A stretch of 64,000 bases of DNA from Pandoraea terrigena (GTDB lineage: Bacteria > Pseudomonadota > Gammaproteobacteria > Burkholderiales > Burkholderiaceae), in contig NZ_CABPRU010000014.1 of NCBI RefSeq assembly GCF_902459705.1, forward strand, positions 80,522-144,521. Direction: 5' to 3'. Positions 8,724-17,618 of the stretch are shown piece by piece. The notes beneath the pieces were generated by a model. That model had not been told where the DNA came from. It was given only the letters and a program-made list of their open reading frames with translations, and did no database searches. The number at the start of each line of letters is the position of its first letter. Position 1 is the first letter of the stretch. Both the position numbers and the translations under genes were made by a program.

Positions 8724-10199
8724 ATGTCCCGATTGCTCACGTCCTGGTTGCGTCGCCGAAGCTGGATCATCGCGATGATCGCGGCGATCATCATCACGGT
8801 CGGCAGCCTGGTCGGGCTGGAGTCTGCGCACCGCCGTCTCGCGTCGACCTACGAGGCGGCCCTGCAAGCGATGAACGCGGCCAACGAACTCAACGAAATC
8901 ATGGCGCGCACCTCGGCCGTGGTATCGAGCCAGCGCGGCTATCTGCTCACGAACGATCCGATTTATCTCGATCCCTACCTGTCGGCTGTACGGCGCATTC
9001 GCGATCTTGCCACCCGGGTCGTCCAGCATTACGAAGCCACGGGCGACGCGCAGGCCACGAAAGATTTCGCCAACGTGATGACGCTGTTTTCGCAGCGCAT
9101 CGCCGCCATGGAAACGGCGCGCGCGGCGCTCGGGCGCGGACAGATGAGCCTCGAAGAGGCGCTTTCGCCGGCCCATCTCGGCATCGGCGCGATGGAGCCG
9201 GTTCAGGACGGCATCACCGATCTGTACAACCGCGAGCGGGTACGCGCGCGCACCGCCCAGGACAACGGACGCTTCGACCAGGCGATCTCGGCCGTGAGCG
9301 CCGGCGCGCTCTCGGTGCTCACCATCCTGTTGTTCGTGCTGCTGTTTCGCACGCTCGGCCGGCAGATGCGGCAGGAGCAACTCGCGCGCGACCAACTGCA
9401 CGAACAACAGGCGCATCTGGATCGGGTGGTGCGCGAGCGCACCGAACAGCTCGATGAGTTGGCTACCCACTTGCAAAACGTCAGTGAAGACGAGAAGACC
9501 CGCCTGTCGCGCGAGCTGCACGACGAACTCGGCGCGATTCTCACCGCCTGCAAGATGGACGTGACCTGGGCGCATCACAAGCTGCGCAACATCGATCCGG
9601 CGATCGCCGAGAAACTCGCTCGCGCACAACGCAATCTCGACTCTGGTATCCAGACGAAGCGCCGCATCATCGAAAACCTGCGTCCGACGGTGTTGATCAA
9701 CTTCGGTCTCGTGACGGCATTGCGCTCGCTCGCCGAGGAAACCGCCGATCAACAGCACTGGCAACTCGATCTCGACTTGCCGGAAGAGGACTTCGCGCTG
9801 CCTGAGTCGACAGCCATCGTGCTGTTCCGCGTTGCGCAGGAAGCGCTTACGAACGCGGGCAAGTACGCGCGTGCCACGGCGGTGCGGGTGGCGCTGGCGT
9901 GCGACGATCAGCGCGTGCGTCTCGAAGTCATCGACAACGGCATCGGGCTCACACCGGATCAGTTCAACAAACCCAAGACGCACGGCCTGTTCGGCATGCG
10001 TCAACGGGTCTCGGCCAAGGGCGGACGTATCGACATTCACTCGCTGCCGCTTCGCCTCGGCACCGAAATTCAGGTGGTGCTGCCGCTGTGCAATCCGGCG
10101 GACGCCCCCAATATCGCGACGGAAGTCACCGAAAGCACCGCCACGCAAACGCCCGCCGCCGAACGTCCCGGCGACAGCGCCGCCGATCGTGCAAAGTAA
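8724..10199 (+). CDS. CHASE3-domain sensor histidine kinase (NarX/DegS type)
   Basis: An inner-membrane sensor kinase of 491 residues from the ATG at 8724; an in-frame ATG at 8655 would add 23 residues. TM1 lies at about 14-31, a CHASE3-like helical sensor domain (NELNEIMARTSAVVSSQRGY, about 35-185) follows, then TM2 at about 190-208 and a coiled linker. The HisKA_3 dimerisation domain carries the phospho-acceptor His266 in RLSRELHDELGAIL. The HATPase domain has the N box VAQEALTNAGKYA and the G box DNGIGLTPDQF. This class pairs with NarL-type regulators, and such a regulator lies 0.85 kb away on the other strand. The signal is unknown. Confidence 0.92.
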   Translation: MSRLLTSWLRRRSWIIAMIAAIIITVGSLVGLESAHRRLASTYEAALQAMNAANELNEIMARTSAVVSSQRGYLLTNDPIYLDPYLSAVRRIRDLATRVVQHYEATGDAQATKDFANVMTLFSQRIAAMETARAALGRGQMSLEEALSPAHLGIGAMEPVQDGITDLYNRERVRARTAQDNGRFDQAISAVSAGALSVLTILLFVLLFRTLGRQMRQEQLARDQLHEQQAHLDRVVRERTEQLDELATHLQNVSEDEKTRLSRELHDELGAILTACKMDVTWAHHKLRNIDPAIAEKLARAQRNLDSGIQTKRRIIENLRPTVLINFGLVTALRSLAEETADQQHWQLDLDLPEEDFALPESTAIVLFRVAQEALTNAGKYARATAVRVALACDDQRVRLEVIDNGIGLTPDQFNKPKTHGLFGMRQRVSAKGGRIDIHSLPLRLGTEIQVVLPLCNPADAPNIATEVTESTATQTPAAERPGDSAADRAK

Positions 10200-10727
10200 C
10201 GCAGGGATGTTCCCAAAATGCGCCTCGCGGCCGCTGTGAGTCGCCCCCAAAAAACATGCCGCCAGGGACGAATCGGTCAGGCGGGGAGGAGACGGCCTCG
10301 CGCGGATGGGTGCGACGCCGAGGGCAAGCGGATGCGGCAAGCGCGGCATCCGCTTGCTGTTTTCGCGCCACAAGCGGCGCGCGTGCATGTAAATGAATGT
10401 AACAAGCGCCGCCCGATCCGGCGTGCCCCGGTGCGAACCCGGTGCCGAATGGCGCTCACCGAAACGAGCGCAAATCGTTGATTCTGAATAAAATAACAAC
10501 GTGATCTACACGTTTGGCGGCCGCTTTTCTACGCCCGGACGTTCCCTATGCCGTGTCAATGCGCATACTTTGCAACAATTGCGCCACGTCTGCGTTTCGG
10601 AACTTCAGTAAAGTTAAGCCAAGGAATCTGACAAACCATGGTGCCCGCAGGCACCCGGCGCGTCGGTCGGCATGGTGCCGTCCGGGCGCTGTCAACAGTA
10701 CGCTGCCAAGTCCGCAGGAGAAACGTC
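10200..10727. other. Intergenic region between kinase and PXPV gene
   Basis: 528 bases without a supported gene. It holds a probable terminator for the kinase gene (10324-10363) and an AT-richer patch near 10480-10505 that may contain the promoter of the PXPV-repeat gene. Confidence 0.6.
10324..10363 (+). terminator. Probable Rho-independent terminator of the kinase gene
   Basis: GCAAGCGGATGC (10324-10335) pairs perfectly with GCATCCGCTTGC (10346-10357), followed by TGTTTT. The stem is strong but the T tract is short. Confidence 0.6.
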
Positions 10728-11039
10728 ATGAAAACCAAGTTTGCCGCCCTTGCCATCGCGGGGATCGCGCTCGCCGCGGGCGCCGTCGGGACAGCGCAGG
10801 CGCACGTCTCGGTCGGTATCGGCATCGGCCTGCCGCTGGTCATCCCCGCCCCGGTCTACGCCCCGGCCCCCGTGTACGTCGCCCCTCCGCCGCCGGTCTA
10901 CTATGCACCGCCGCCCGTCTATGTCGCGCCTGCGCCGGTCTATTACGGCCCGCCGCCGGTGTACTACGGCCGTCCGTACTACGGCCGCCCATACTACGGC
11001 GGGTACGGTCACTGGCACCGTGACCGCTGGCATCGCTAA
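10728..11039 (+). CDS. Secreted PXPV-repeat protein
   Basis: A 103-residue low-complexity protein. Residues 1-25 are a signal peptide (MKTKFAALAIAGIALAAG, cleavage likely after AQA). A short VSVGIGIGLPLVIP segment follows, then tandem PAPVYAPAPVYVAPPPPVYY-like Pro/Val/Tyr repeats and a Gly-Tyr-Arg-Pro and His-rich end (GHWHRDRWHR). This matches the PXPV repeat family of periplasmic or outer-surface proteins of unknown function, common in Burkholderiales. AGGAG 7 bases before the ATG fixes the start. A strong terminator follows, so the gene is monocistronic. Confidence 0.88.
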   Translation: MKTKFAALAIAGIALAAGAVGTAQAHVSVGIGIGLPLVIPAPVYAPAPVYVAPPPPVYYAPPPVYVAPAPVYYGPPPVYYGRPYYGRPYYGGYGHWHRDRWHR

Positions 11040-11074
11040 AGCGCGACATCCGGGCGCAATCCGGCCGCGGCGAC

Positions 11075-11115
11075 AACGCGCCACCGACTGTGAAGTCGGT
11101 GGCGCGTTGGTTTTT
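11075..11115 (+). terminator. Rho-independent terminator of the PXPV gene
   Basis: A 14-bp perfect stem (AACGCGCCACCGAC, 11075-11088, with its complement at 11095-11108) around a 6-base loop, followed by GGTTTTT. Confidence 0.9.
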
Positions 11116-11308
11116 GACGGCGCCGCAGACGGCGGTGCACTCGTTGAGCGCGAGCCGCGGCGCCTGGATGGTCGGCAGCGTCTCGTCGGTCAAGCGGATG
11201 AACCGGCCATCCCCTGAACATCCGCAACAACATCGTCGCGCCGGCGTCCAACCATCCGAATAATGGCTATGATGACAATCAATCATCACCCCATCCGATG
11301 GATTCGAT

Positions 11309-12217
11309 ATGACGCCGGACCAATTGCTGACCTTCGCGACCGTGGCCGAACTGGGCAACATCAGCCATGCGGCGCAGGCGCTGCACCTCTCGCAGCCGGC
11401 GGTCTCCGGACAACTGCGGCTGTTGCAGGAGTCATTCGGCGAGCCGTTGTACCGACGCGATGGACGCGGCATCCGGCTGACTGCCGTTGGGGAGCAGGTC
11501 GCCGCATACGCCAACAAGCTGCGACAGGACTACCGCCAGGCCATCGCCCTGCGCGACGACCTGCGCGGCATGGAAACCGGCGCGTTGCGCATCGGGGCGA
11601 GCACGACGCCGGCAAGCTACCTGTTGCCCTACGCGATCGCGGAATTCCATCAACGCTATCCGGCCGTCGCGCTGCACATCATTGACGGCAACACCAGTGA
11701 AATCGTGGCGCAGCTCGACCGGCTGGACGTGGCGTTCATCGAGGGTGCGGTGCCGCCCGGCCTGTCGCCGGAGATCGCGGTGCGTCCATGGCGCGATGAC
11801 GAAGTCGTTGCCATTGCGCGCGCCGATCACCCACTGGCGCAGCAGTCGCAAGGCGCCTCGTTGCAGGCCATCGCCGAGTATCCACTGATCCTGCGCGAAC
11901 CGGGCTCGGGGGTGCGGGCGCTGGTGGCGCGCGCCTTCTCGGTGGCCGGGCTTGCGCCACGCGTGGCGCTGGAGTTGGCCGGGGTGGAAAGTATCAAGGA
12001 AGCCGTGCGTGCAGGCATGGGCGTGGGCTTCGTATCCGCGATGTCGATGCGTCACGAGGACGCAGCGCTCGCCTCGGTTCGCATCGATCCCCCGCATGGC
12101 CTCAAGCGACTGCTGACGGCACTCGTGCCGCATGCCGATGCGCTGTCGCGTCCGACCGAGCGCTTTCTCGCCCAATGCTTCGCCTCGGCGGCCAACGACC
12201 CGGCAACGGTGCGGTAA
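11309..12217 (+). CDS. LysR-family transcriptional regulator
   Basis: A 302-residue LysR-type regulator. The winged helix-turn-helix lies at 1-60 (LLTFATVAELGNISHAAQAL, HLSQPAVSGQLRLLQ), followed by a periplasmic-binding-like effector domain (about 90-295). The effector domain resembles CbbR/CysL-type regulators (GALRIGASTTPASYLLP). The adjacent convergent genes are ahpF and ahpC, so a regulatory link to them is uncertain. It shares a bidirectional hairpin at its 3' end with ahpF. Target and inducer are unknown. Confidence 0.9.
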   Translation: MTPDQLLTFATVAELGNISHAAQALHLSQPAVSGQLRLLQESFGEPLYRRDGRGIRLTAVGEQVAAYANKLRQDYRQAIALRDDLRGMETGALRIGASTTPASYLLPYAIAEFHQRYPAVALHIIDGNTSEIVAQLDRLDVAFIEGAVPPGLSPEIAVRPWRDDEVVAIARADHPLAQQSQGASLQAIAEYPLILREPGSGVRALVARAFSVAGLAPRVALELAGVESIKEAVRAGMGVGFVSAMSMRHEDAALASVRIDPPHGLKRLLTALVPHADALSRPTERFLAQCFASAANDPATVR

Positions 12218-12342
12218 TCGCTCGCCGGACGTTTGCGTCTCGGCGCTTGTGCGCCGGCGTCGCGAGCCGCGTGCCGCGTGCCGCTCAGAACGGCAAGCTC
12301 AAGCGCACAACGCCCGATCAGACGAACGCTGGGCCCGGATGC

Positions 12343-12381
12343 AACCAAGCCCTCACGCGCGTCACGCGTGAGGGCTTGGTT
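12343..12381. terminator. Bidirectional hairpin between lysR gene and ahpF
   Basis: A 17-bp inverted repeat, arms 12343-12359 and 12365-12381, lies between two convergent genes. T tracts are short on both sides, so it is a likely but imperfect intrinsic terminator. Confidence 0.65.
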
Positions 12382-12421
12382 ATCTTGCCCAGGCGGCACA
12401 CGACCGCGCCGCCGGTCGATG

Positions 12422-14020
12422 TCAGGCGGCGGCCATCTCCGGCGTGGCCACCTCGTCCTCCACCGAGCTGAGCATGAGGTGTTCAAAGGCGCCCAGCGAG
12501 GCCTTCGCGCCTTCGCCCACGGCGATCACGATCTGCTTGAACGGCACCGTCGTGACATCGCCTGCGGCGAACACCCCCGGCACCGAGGTTGCGCCCTTGG
12601 CATCGACCTCGATCTCGCCATGACGCGAGAGCGACACGCTCCCCTTGAGCCATTCGGTGTTCGGCACGAGGCCGATCTGCACGAACACGCCTTCGAGCGC
12701 GATCGTGGACGTCTCGCCCGACGCGCGGTCCCGATAGACGAGACCGTTGACCTGTTGCGCGTCGCCTCGGATCTCGGTCGTCTGTGTGTTCAACCGCACG
12801 CGCACGTTCGGCAGGCTGCGCAGCTTGCGCTGAAGCACGTCGTCCGCGCGCAGTTGGGTGCCGTATTCGATCAGCGTGACTTCCTTGACGATGCCCGCCA
12901 GATCGATGGCCGCTTCCACGCCCGAGTTGCCGCCGCCGACGACCGCCACGCGCTTGCCCTTGAAGAGCGGGCCGTCGCAGTGGGGGCAATAGGCCACGCC
13001 GCGGTTTCGGTACTCACGCTCGCCTGGCACACCGATCTCGCGCCAGCGCGCACCGGTGGCGAGCACCACCGAGCGCGCTTTGAGTACCGCGCCGCTGGCC
13101 AGATGCACTTCGTGAATCTGGCCGGGAACCAGCGCTTGCGCGCGTTGCGTGTCGATCACGTCGACATCATAGGTCGTCACATGCTGTTCAAGTGCCGTGG
13201 CGAACTTCGGCCCTTCGGTGTGCGTCACCGAGACGAAGTTCTCGATCGCCATCGTGTCGAGCACCTGACCACCGAAGCGCTCGGCGACCACGCCCGTCGC
13301 AATCCCCTTGCGAGCGGCGTAGATGGCCGCGGCTGCGCCTGCGGGGCCGCCGCCCACGATCAGCATGTCGTAGACCGGCTTGTTCTCGAGCGCTTTCGCG
13401 GCGCGCGCGCTCGCGCCGGTGTCGAGTTTCGCGAGCAATTCCTTCACGCTGGTGCGGCCTTGCGTGAACGATTCGCCGTTGAGGAACACAGTGGGGACCG
13501 CCATCACCCGACGTGCTTCGACTTCGCCCTGGAACAGCGCACCGTCGATGGTGACCTGCTCGATGCGCGGATTGATCAACGCCATGACATTCAGCGCCTG
13601 CACGACTTCCGGGCAGTTCTGGCACGACAGCGAGATGTACGTCTCGAAGCGAAAATCGCCGTCGAGCGCACGAATCTGCGCAATGGTGTCGTCGTCGAGC
13701 TTGATCGGATGACCGCCCACTTGCAGCAGCGCGAGTACCAGCGACGTGAACTCATGCCCCATCGGCAGCCCCGCGAAACGGATGCGCGGCGCCTCACCCG
13801 GCGTGCCGATGGCGAACGACGGACGACGCTCGCCGGCACGGCCTGCGTCGTCGCTGGGCGTCACGACAGCGATCTGCGGCGAGAGCGGGGCGATCTCGTC
13901 GACCAGCGCCTTCATCTCGGCCGACTGGGGGCTGTCATCGAGCCACACGGCGATCTCGATCGGGCGCGTGACTTTCTGGAGGTACGTTTGCAACTGGGCT
14001 TTGAGGGTCGCGTCCAACAT
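12422..14020 (-). CDS. ahpF: Alkyl hydroperoxide reductase subunit F
   Basis: FAD-containing NAD(P)H-dependent disulfide reductase that recycles the peroxiredoxin AhpC, 532 residues, the usual length. The N-terminal double thioredoxin-like domain (1-200) carries the CxxC centre SCQNCP (Cys133, Cys136). FAD binding is at [11 protein letters not shown] (about 222-232), NAD binding at [12 protein letters not shown], and the second redox centre is YCPHCDG (Cys345, Cys348). GGAGA lies before the ATG. It follows ahpC after a 202-base gap. Confidence 0.97.
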   Translation of the reverse strand: MLDATLKAQLQTYLQKVTRPIEIAVWLDDSPQSAEMKALVDEIAPLSPQIAVVTPSDDAGRAGERRPSFAIGTPGEAPRIRFAGLPMGHEFTSLVLALLQVGGHPIKLDDDTIAQIRALDGDFRFETYISLSCQNCPEVVQALNVMALINPRIEQVTIDGALFQGEVEARRVMAVPTVFLNGESFTQGRTSVKELLAKLDTGASARAAKALENKPVYDMLIVGGGPAGAAAAIYAARKGIATGVVAERFGGQVLDTMAIENFVSVTHTEGPKFATALEQHVTTYDVDVIDTQRAQALVPGQIHEVHLASGAVLKARSVVLATGARWREIGVPGEREYRNRGVAYCPHCDGPLFKGKRVAVVGGGNSGVEAAIDLAGIVKEVTLIEYGTQLRADDVLQRKLRSLPNVRVRLNTQTTEIRGDAQQVNGLVYRDRASGETSTIALEGVFVQIGLVPNTEWLKGSVSLSRHGEIEVDAKGATSVPGVFAAGDVTTVPFKQIVIAVGEGAKASLGAFEHLMLSSVEDEVATPEMAAA

Positions 14021-14111
14021 GGCGGTTCTCCGTCTCGATAGGGTGTGATGGGGTGAGCGAGGCCCACCGCGCCGGCCGGAGGCGGGCGCAGGTCAGCGTC
14101 GGGATTCGGGG

Positions 14112-14150
14112 TTCAGGGACCGGGGCACCCGGGTCAGGGGACCGGCGCAC
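14112..14150. repeat. Imperfect tandem repeat in the ahpC-ahpF gap
   Basis: Two near-identical copies of about 17 bases (core TCAGGGACCGGGGCAC, then TCAGGGGACCGGCGCAC) occur side by side in the 202-base spacer. The spacer is strongly self-complementary and may form RNA structure that tunes ahpF relative to ahpC. Confidence 0.45.
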
Positions 14151-14222
14151 CGGTGAGGCGCCGCCCGGGTGACAGGCGCGGCGCTCGCAGCGGCGATCGT
14201 GCGTGGCGGTGATCGGAAGCGC

Positions 14223-14786
14223 TTAGATCTTGCCGATCAGGTCGAGCGACGGACTCAGCGTTTGCGCGCCCGGCGTCCACTTGGCGGGGCAGACTTCGCC
14301 CGGGTGCGCTGCGATGTACTGCGCTGCCTGCACCTTGCGCAGCAATTCCTTCGCGTCGCGACCGATGCCGTTGTCGTGAATTTCACACAGTTTGATCTCG
14401 CCTTCCGGGTTGATCACGAACGTGCCACGCAGCGCCAGCCCTTCTTCTTCGATCAGCACGTCGAAGTTGCGCGAGATCGCGAGCGTCGGGTCGGCCACCA
14501 TCGGATACTGGATCTTCTGGATCGTGTCCGACGTGTCGTGCCACGCCTTGTGTGTGAAGTGGGTATCGGTCGACACGCTGTAGATCTCGACGCCCAACTT
14601 CTTGAATTCGTCGTAATGATCAGCCAGATCGCCCAACTCGGTCGGACACACGAAGGTGAAGTCGGCCGGGTAGAACACCACCACTGACCACTTGCCCTTG
14701 AGCGTTTCGTCGGTCACGGTGAGGAAATCGCCATTGTGGTAAGCGTTGGCTTTGAACGGCTTGACTTGGGTGTTGATGATCGGCAT
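14223..14786 (-). CDS. ahpC: Alkyl hydroperoxide reductase subunit C (peroxiredoxin)
   Basis: Typical 2-Cys peroxiredoxin of 187 residues that reduces hydrogen peroxide and organic hydroperoxides. The peroxidatic Cys47 is in [13 protein letters not shown] and the resolving Cys166 in [10 protein letters not shown]; the Asp-Asn-Gly element [15 protein letters not shown] is typical of AhpC. It lies upstream of ahpF in the same direction, so the substrate-reducing and recycling enzymes are made together. AGAGAG about 8 bases upstream serves as ribosome binding site. Confidence 0.98.
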   Translation of the reverse strand: MPIINTQVKPFKANAYHNGDFLTVTDETLKGKWSVVVFYPADFTFVCPTELGDLADHYDEFKKLGVEIYSVSTDTHFTHKAWHDTSDTIQKIQYPMVADPTLAISRNFDVLIEEEGLALRGTFVINPEGEIKLCEIHDNGIGRDAKELLRKVQAAQYIAAHPGEVCPAKWTPGAQTLSPSLDLIGKI

Positions 14787-14819
14787 GTCGTTGTCTCTCT
14801 GACGGGGTGGAAAGTGTTG

Positions 14820-14848
14820 ACAGTATGCCGATTGCTATCGATTAACAA
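14820..14848 (-). promoter_or_regulatory. ahpC: Putative ahpC promoter
   Basis: On the minus strand TTGTTA and TACTGT lie 17 bases apart within the AT-rich gap upstream of ahpC. ATAG/CTAT-like words are present nearby, but they do not fall at the 7-base spacing expected of an OxyR site. Confidence 0.35.
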
Positions 14849-14880
14849 AAATTGATTATTAAAATCTATGCAATTAACTC

Positions 14881-14902
14881 AGGCTATCGGCGCCGATAGC
14901 CT
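14881..14902. promoter_or_regulatory. 22-bp perfect palindrome upstream of ahpC
   Basis: A fully symmetric sequence with half-site AGGCTATCGGC. It lies 95 bases upstream of ahpC and 74 bases downstream of the stop codon of the beta-propeller gene. It could be an operator for ahpC, or a transcript-end hairpin without a T tract. Confidence 0.6.
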
Positions 14903-14975
14903 TCCCGCCTACCTCCGCCCGCTTCGTCAAGTGCTTCCTGCCGCGTCAGACCGGCCGTTGCCCGACGCTCGGTGC

Positions 14976-15653
14976 TCAGCGCTGCGGATAACGCACCGCA
15001 CGCACCTTGCCGCTCGCGCCACCGCCGCAGAAGAAGAGATCGGCGCCGTTGTGCTCCAGGCCACTCACACCAGTGCCCTGCGGCATCGCCACGCGCATGA
15101 GCACTTCACCGCTGGCGGGATCGACCTGGCGCAGTTCGCTCTCGTCGTTCTCCCACGTGCCGTGCCACAGTTCATCGTTCACCCAGGTCACCCCGGTCAC
15201 GAATCGGTCGGACGCGATGCTGCGCAACACGTGCCCGGTGGCGGGATCGACCTGCAGGATGCGGCGATCGCGATATTGCCCGACCCACAGACTGCCTTCG
15301 GCCCATGTCAGCCCCGAATTGCTGCCGCTATCCGGCGCGGGAATCGACGAGACGACCTTGCCGGTCGACGGATCGATCTTGTCGATCCGCGACTCGGCGA
15401 TCTGGTAGAGATGCGTGCCGTCGAAGGCCGTGCCGGCATCGCTCGGGGCGTCGATCATGCGATGAATCTGGCCGTTGGCGGGATCGAAGGCAATCAACGT
15501 GTCGCCCGTCGCGGTCCACACCTGCCGGCCGTCGAACGTGACGCCATGGATGCGCTCGTTGTCCGTGAACGGGCCGTACTCACAGGCGATATCGGCCGCC
15601 ATCACGGCGGCGGGGGGAAGCGGTCGTTCCAGTCGTTGCAGTTTGCTTGTCAT
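14976..15653 (-). CDS. Beta-propeller protein (Vgb/glutamine cyclotransferase-like fold)
   Basis: A 225-residue protein made of repeated blades of about 40 residues: WTATGDTLIAFDPANGQI, YQIAESRIDKIDPSTGKV, WVGQYRDRRILQVDPATGHV and GTWENDESELRQVDPASGEV. Each ends in a D-P-x-T/S/N-G turn, as in Vgb or glutaminyl-cyclase-like beta propellers. No signal peptide is seen, so it is probably cytoplasmic; ligand and activity are unknown. GGAG 7 bases before the ATG at 15653 sets the start and excludes a longer upstream frame. It begins 44 bases after the regulator gene at 15698-16918 ends, so the two probably form an operon. Confidence 0.78.
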   Translation of the reverse strand: MTSKLQRLERPLPPAAVMAADIACEYGPFTDNERIHGVTFDGRQVWTATGDTLIAFDPANGQIHRMIDAPSDAGTAFDGTHLYQIAESRIDKIDPSTGKVVSSIPAPDSGSNSGLTWAEGSLWVGQYRDRRILQVDPATGHVLRSIASDRFVTGVTWVNDELWHGTWENDESELRQVDPASGEVLMRVAMPQGTGVSGLEHNGADLFFCGGGASGKVRAVRYPQR

Positions 15654-15697
15654 GTCAGGCTCCGGTTGTGACGCCGTCGTCGGCGTGCAAGTCCACT

Positions 15698-16918
15698 CTA
15701 GCCAAACGACCATCCAACAGGGAGTAACAATGTCGTCGTGAATTCGGTGAGCGGCGGCGAAGTCCACCGACGCGCCCTTGCGCGGCCGAGCGCGCACACA
15801 CGGCCCTCTTCCTCCAGCGCGGCCAATGCGCGTTGCACCGTGCGTTGACTCGCGCCAAGGGCAAGGGCCAGGGCGGACGTCGACCACGCGGCCCCGTCCG
15901 ACAACAGGGCGACGAGCGACGCGCGATCGCCATCGATGGGGGGCAGCAACACCGCCACCGCGTGCTCGCCCGGCGTGCGCAGCACGAAACCGCGCGGCGT
16001 CGCGTCAATGTGGGCGAGTCCCTTGAGCACGGCGCGCAGACGGCCCATCTCCACGCGCAGGCGAGCGCGGTGGGTGTCGTCGGGACGCCGCAGTCGAAAC
16101 GCTTGCGCGATCAGCGTGTCACGGTCGACGTCGCCGGGCCAGGCGCGCGCGAGTTGCAGCGCCAGGGTGAAGAGCGCCGGACGCCGCGCCAGCGGTCGCC
16201 AACGATTGCCAGCACGGATACCACGCCGACAGGCATCGACGACGAGCGCATCCGAATGCAGCAGTCGCGCCACCTCGTCAAGGATCAACGCGCGCTCGCC
16301 GCCGGGCTGCGCGAGGCGAGCGGCCGGTCGCGCCAGGGCCGCGCGGACCGTCTCGACCTCTGCGATCAGCGCGGGGATGTTGGCCGCCGACGCGGCCGTT
16401 TGCGCGTGAGCGAGCATGGCACGCGCCTGCGCGATGCGCAGTGTGCGAAGCGCCAGCTCGGCGCAGATCAGCGCATGTCCGGCGACGAGGCGCGCAGGCA
16501 TGGCGTGCGGCGGGGTGTCCTGCAGCGCTTGCGAAGCGGCGTCGAGCTTGCCGAGCAACACCAGGCGGCGCGCGAGGACCAGACGCGCAAGCATGGCATT
16601 GGGCATGTCCGCATGCGCGAGCAGCGCGGCGGCGGCGGCGTTCAGAGATCGCGTCGACCCGCCAAGGTCGCGCATGGCGAGCGCGACTTCGGCGTCGGCG
16701 ACAACACATCGGGCGCGTGCGAGGGCTTCATGCGGGCCGAAGCCTCGCGCCGCCCGCTTGAACAGCTCTCTCGCGCGCCCGAACTCGCCCAACTGCGCCA
16801 TCGCGATGCCACGTAGCGCGAGCGCGGGCGGGTCGTCGCGCAACGCGATCCGGCGCAACGCGCCAAGCGAATCGCCCGCAGCCAGCGCACGGGCCGAGGC
16901 AGCAATGAGGGAGTCCAT
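15698..16918 (-). CDS. Helix-turn-helix regulator with TPR-like N-terminal half
   Basis: A 406-residue Ala/Arg-rich protein. The first half (about 1-200) is a set of Ala-rich helix pairs (LALRGIAMAQLGEFGRAREL, LARARCVVADAEVALAMRDL) resembling TPR repeats. The middle (about 210-320) contains a winged-helix-like segment with LTLALQLARAWPGDVDRDTL and VEMGRLRAVLKGL. The last 70 residues contain a second helix-turn-helix (TSALALALGASQRTVQRALA, EEEGRVCALGRARARRW). It is probably a DNA-binding regulator of the beta-propeller gene directly downstream. I do not recognise a named family, and the ligand is unknown. Confidence 0.72.
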   Translation of the reverse strand: MDSLIAASARALAAGDSLGALRRIALRDDPPALALRGIAMAQLGEFGRARELFKRAARGFGPHEALARARCVVADAEVALAMRDLGGSTRSLNAAAAALLAHADMPNAMLARLVLARRLVLLGKLDAASQALQDTPPHAMPARLVAGHALICAELALRTLRIAQARAMLAHAQTAASAANIPALIAEVETVRAALARPAARLAQPGGERALILDEVARLLHSDALVVDACRRGIRAGNRWRPLARRPALFTLALQLARAWPGDVDRDTLIAQAFRLRRPDDTHRARLRVEMGRLRAVLKGLAHIDATPRGFVLRTPGEHAVAVLLPPIDGDRASLVALLSDGAAWSTSALALALGASQRTVQRALAALEEEGRVCALGRARARRWTSPPLTEFTTTLLLPVGWSFG

Positions 16919-17134
16919 CGCGCGATATTACCTCGCACGCAATGCGATGCCGCCGGAGCGACCACACGCGTGCAATGCCGGCGCGCGCCAGCGATGTGCC
17001 CCCCGGGCATCACAGGCGGCGCACCAGATCGCGACGCGACCCGGGGCGCGGTGCCCATCGGCCGGCGTCACGTGTTCCAGAATGGAAATGCCTCGCCCTG
17101 CACCGAGGCGCGGCCGGCATGCCATGTGGACAAG

Positions 17135-17377
17135 TCAATGGGGCTGAGAGGCCGCGTCGCCGCGACAATCGCGCCCGGAACAGGACGATGCCGCATTGCG
17201 GGCATGCACCCCCGACCCGGACGACGTGCCCTGACGTCCGAAGCCGATCTGCTGGAAAACGCCGCCGCCCAGTTCAAAACCGGTGGCGTAGTGATAGGCG
17301 GCCACTGTGGAGCCGAGCGCCACCGATAGCAACAACAACGTTCCCGTACGCCAGCGGCGTCGGACCGTGGAAGCCAT
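17135..17377 (-). CDS. Small membrane-anchored or exported protein, unknown
   Basis: An 80-residue protein. GGAGGAG lies 2-3 bases before the ATG at 17377, a very strong ribosome binding site and the main evidence for the gene. Residues 8-28 (RWRTGTLLLLSVALGSTVAA) form one hydrophobic segment, either a signal anchor or a signal peptide. The rest is Gly/Ser-rich with three Cys residues (SSCSGRDC) and no recognised domain. It stands alone between the regulator at 16918 and the MarR gene at 17619. Confidence 0.55.
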   Translation of the reverse strand: MASTVRRRWRTGTLLLLSVALGSTVAAYHYATGFELGGGVFQQIGFGRQGTSSGSGVHARNAASSCSGRDCRGDAASQPH

Positions 17378-17556
17378 GTCTCCTCCCTGTCAGAGGTCGG
17401 CCCGCCTGAACGATGCTCGTCACCTATCTTCGGCGACCAGACCTTCATCGTCCCGGCGGGGATCGAGTTCCCGTCACTGCTGAGTCTCGTTTTTTCGCGA
17501 TTCTGCACGCACTAGGCCCCATTTGTCATCCCGGCTATCCCTAAGCCCGCCAAATG

Positions 17557-17573
17557 TATCGCGATATGATATA
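17557..17573. promoter_or_regulatory. Operator-like palindrome upstream of the MarR-ClC pair
   Basis: TATCGCGATA, a perfect 10-bp palindrome, is followed by an overlapping TGATATA and a T-rich tract, 53 bases before the marR start. MarR proteins commonly bind such palindromes in their own promoters, so autoregulation is a reasonable inference. Confidence 0.5.
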
Positions 17574-17618
17574 TTTTTTCGTTTTTGGACTTCCCGGCGT
17601 CTCTCGCCCACCCGACTC

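Noticed and set aside
8496..10499. A 667-codon minus-strand frame opposite the CHASE3 kinase
   Set aside because: The kinase motifs are clear on the plus strand; the opposite frame is a low-complexity shadow.
12233..14041. A 602-codon open frame antisense to ahpF
   Set aside because: ahpF is certain from its motifs; the antisense product has no recognisable domain and spans the intergenic hairpin.
14820..14902. An OxyR binding site upstream of ahpC
   Set aside because: ATAG and CTAT words are present, but none lie at the 7-base spacing of the OxyR consensus, so only a generic promoter and palindrome are reported.
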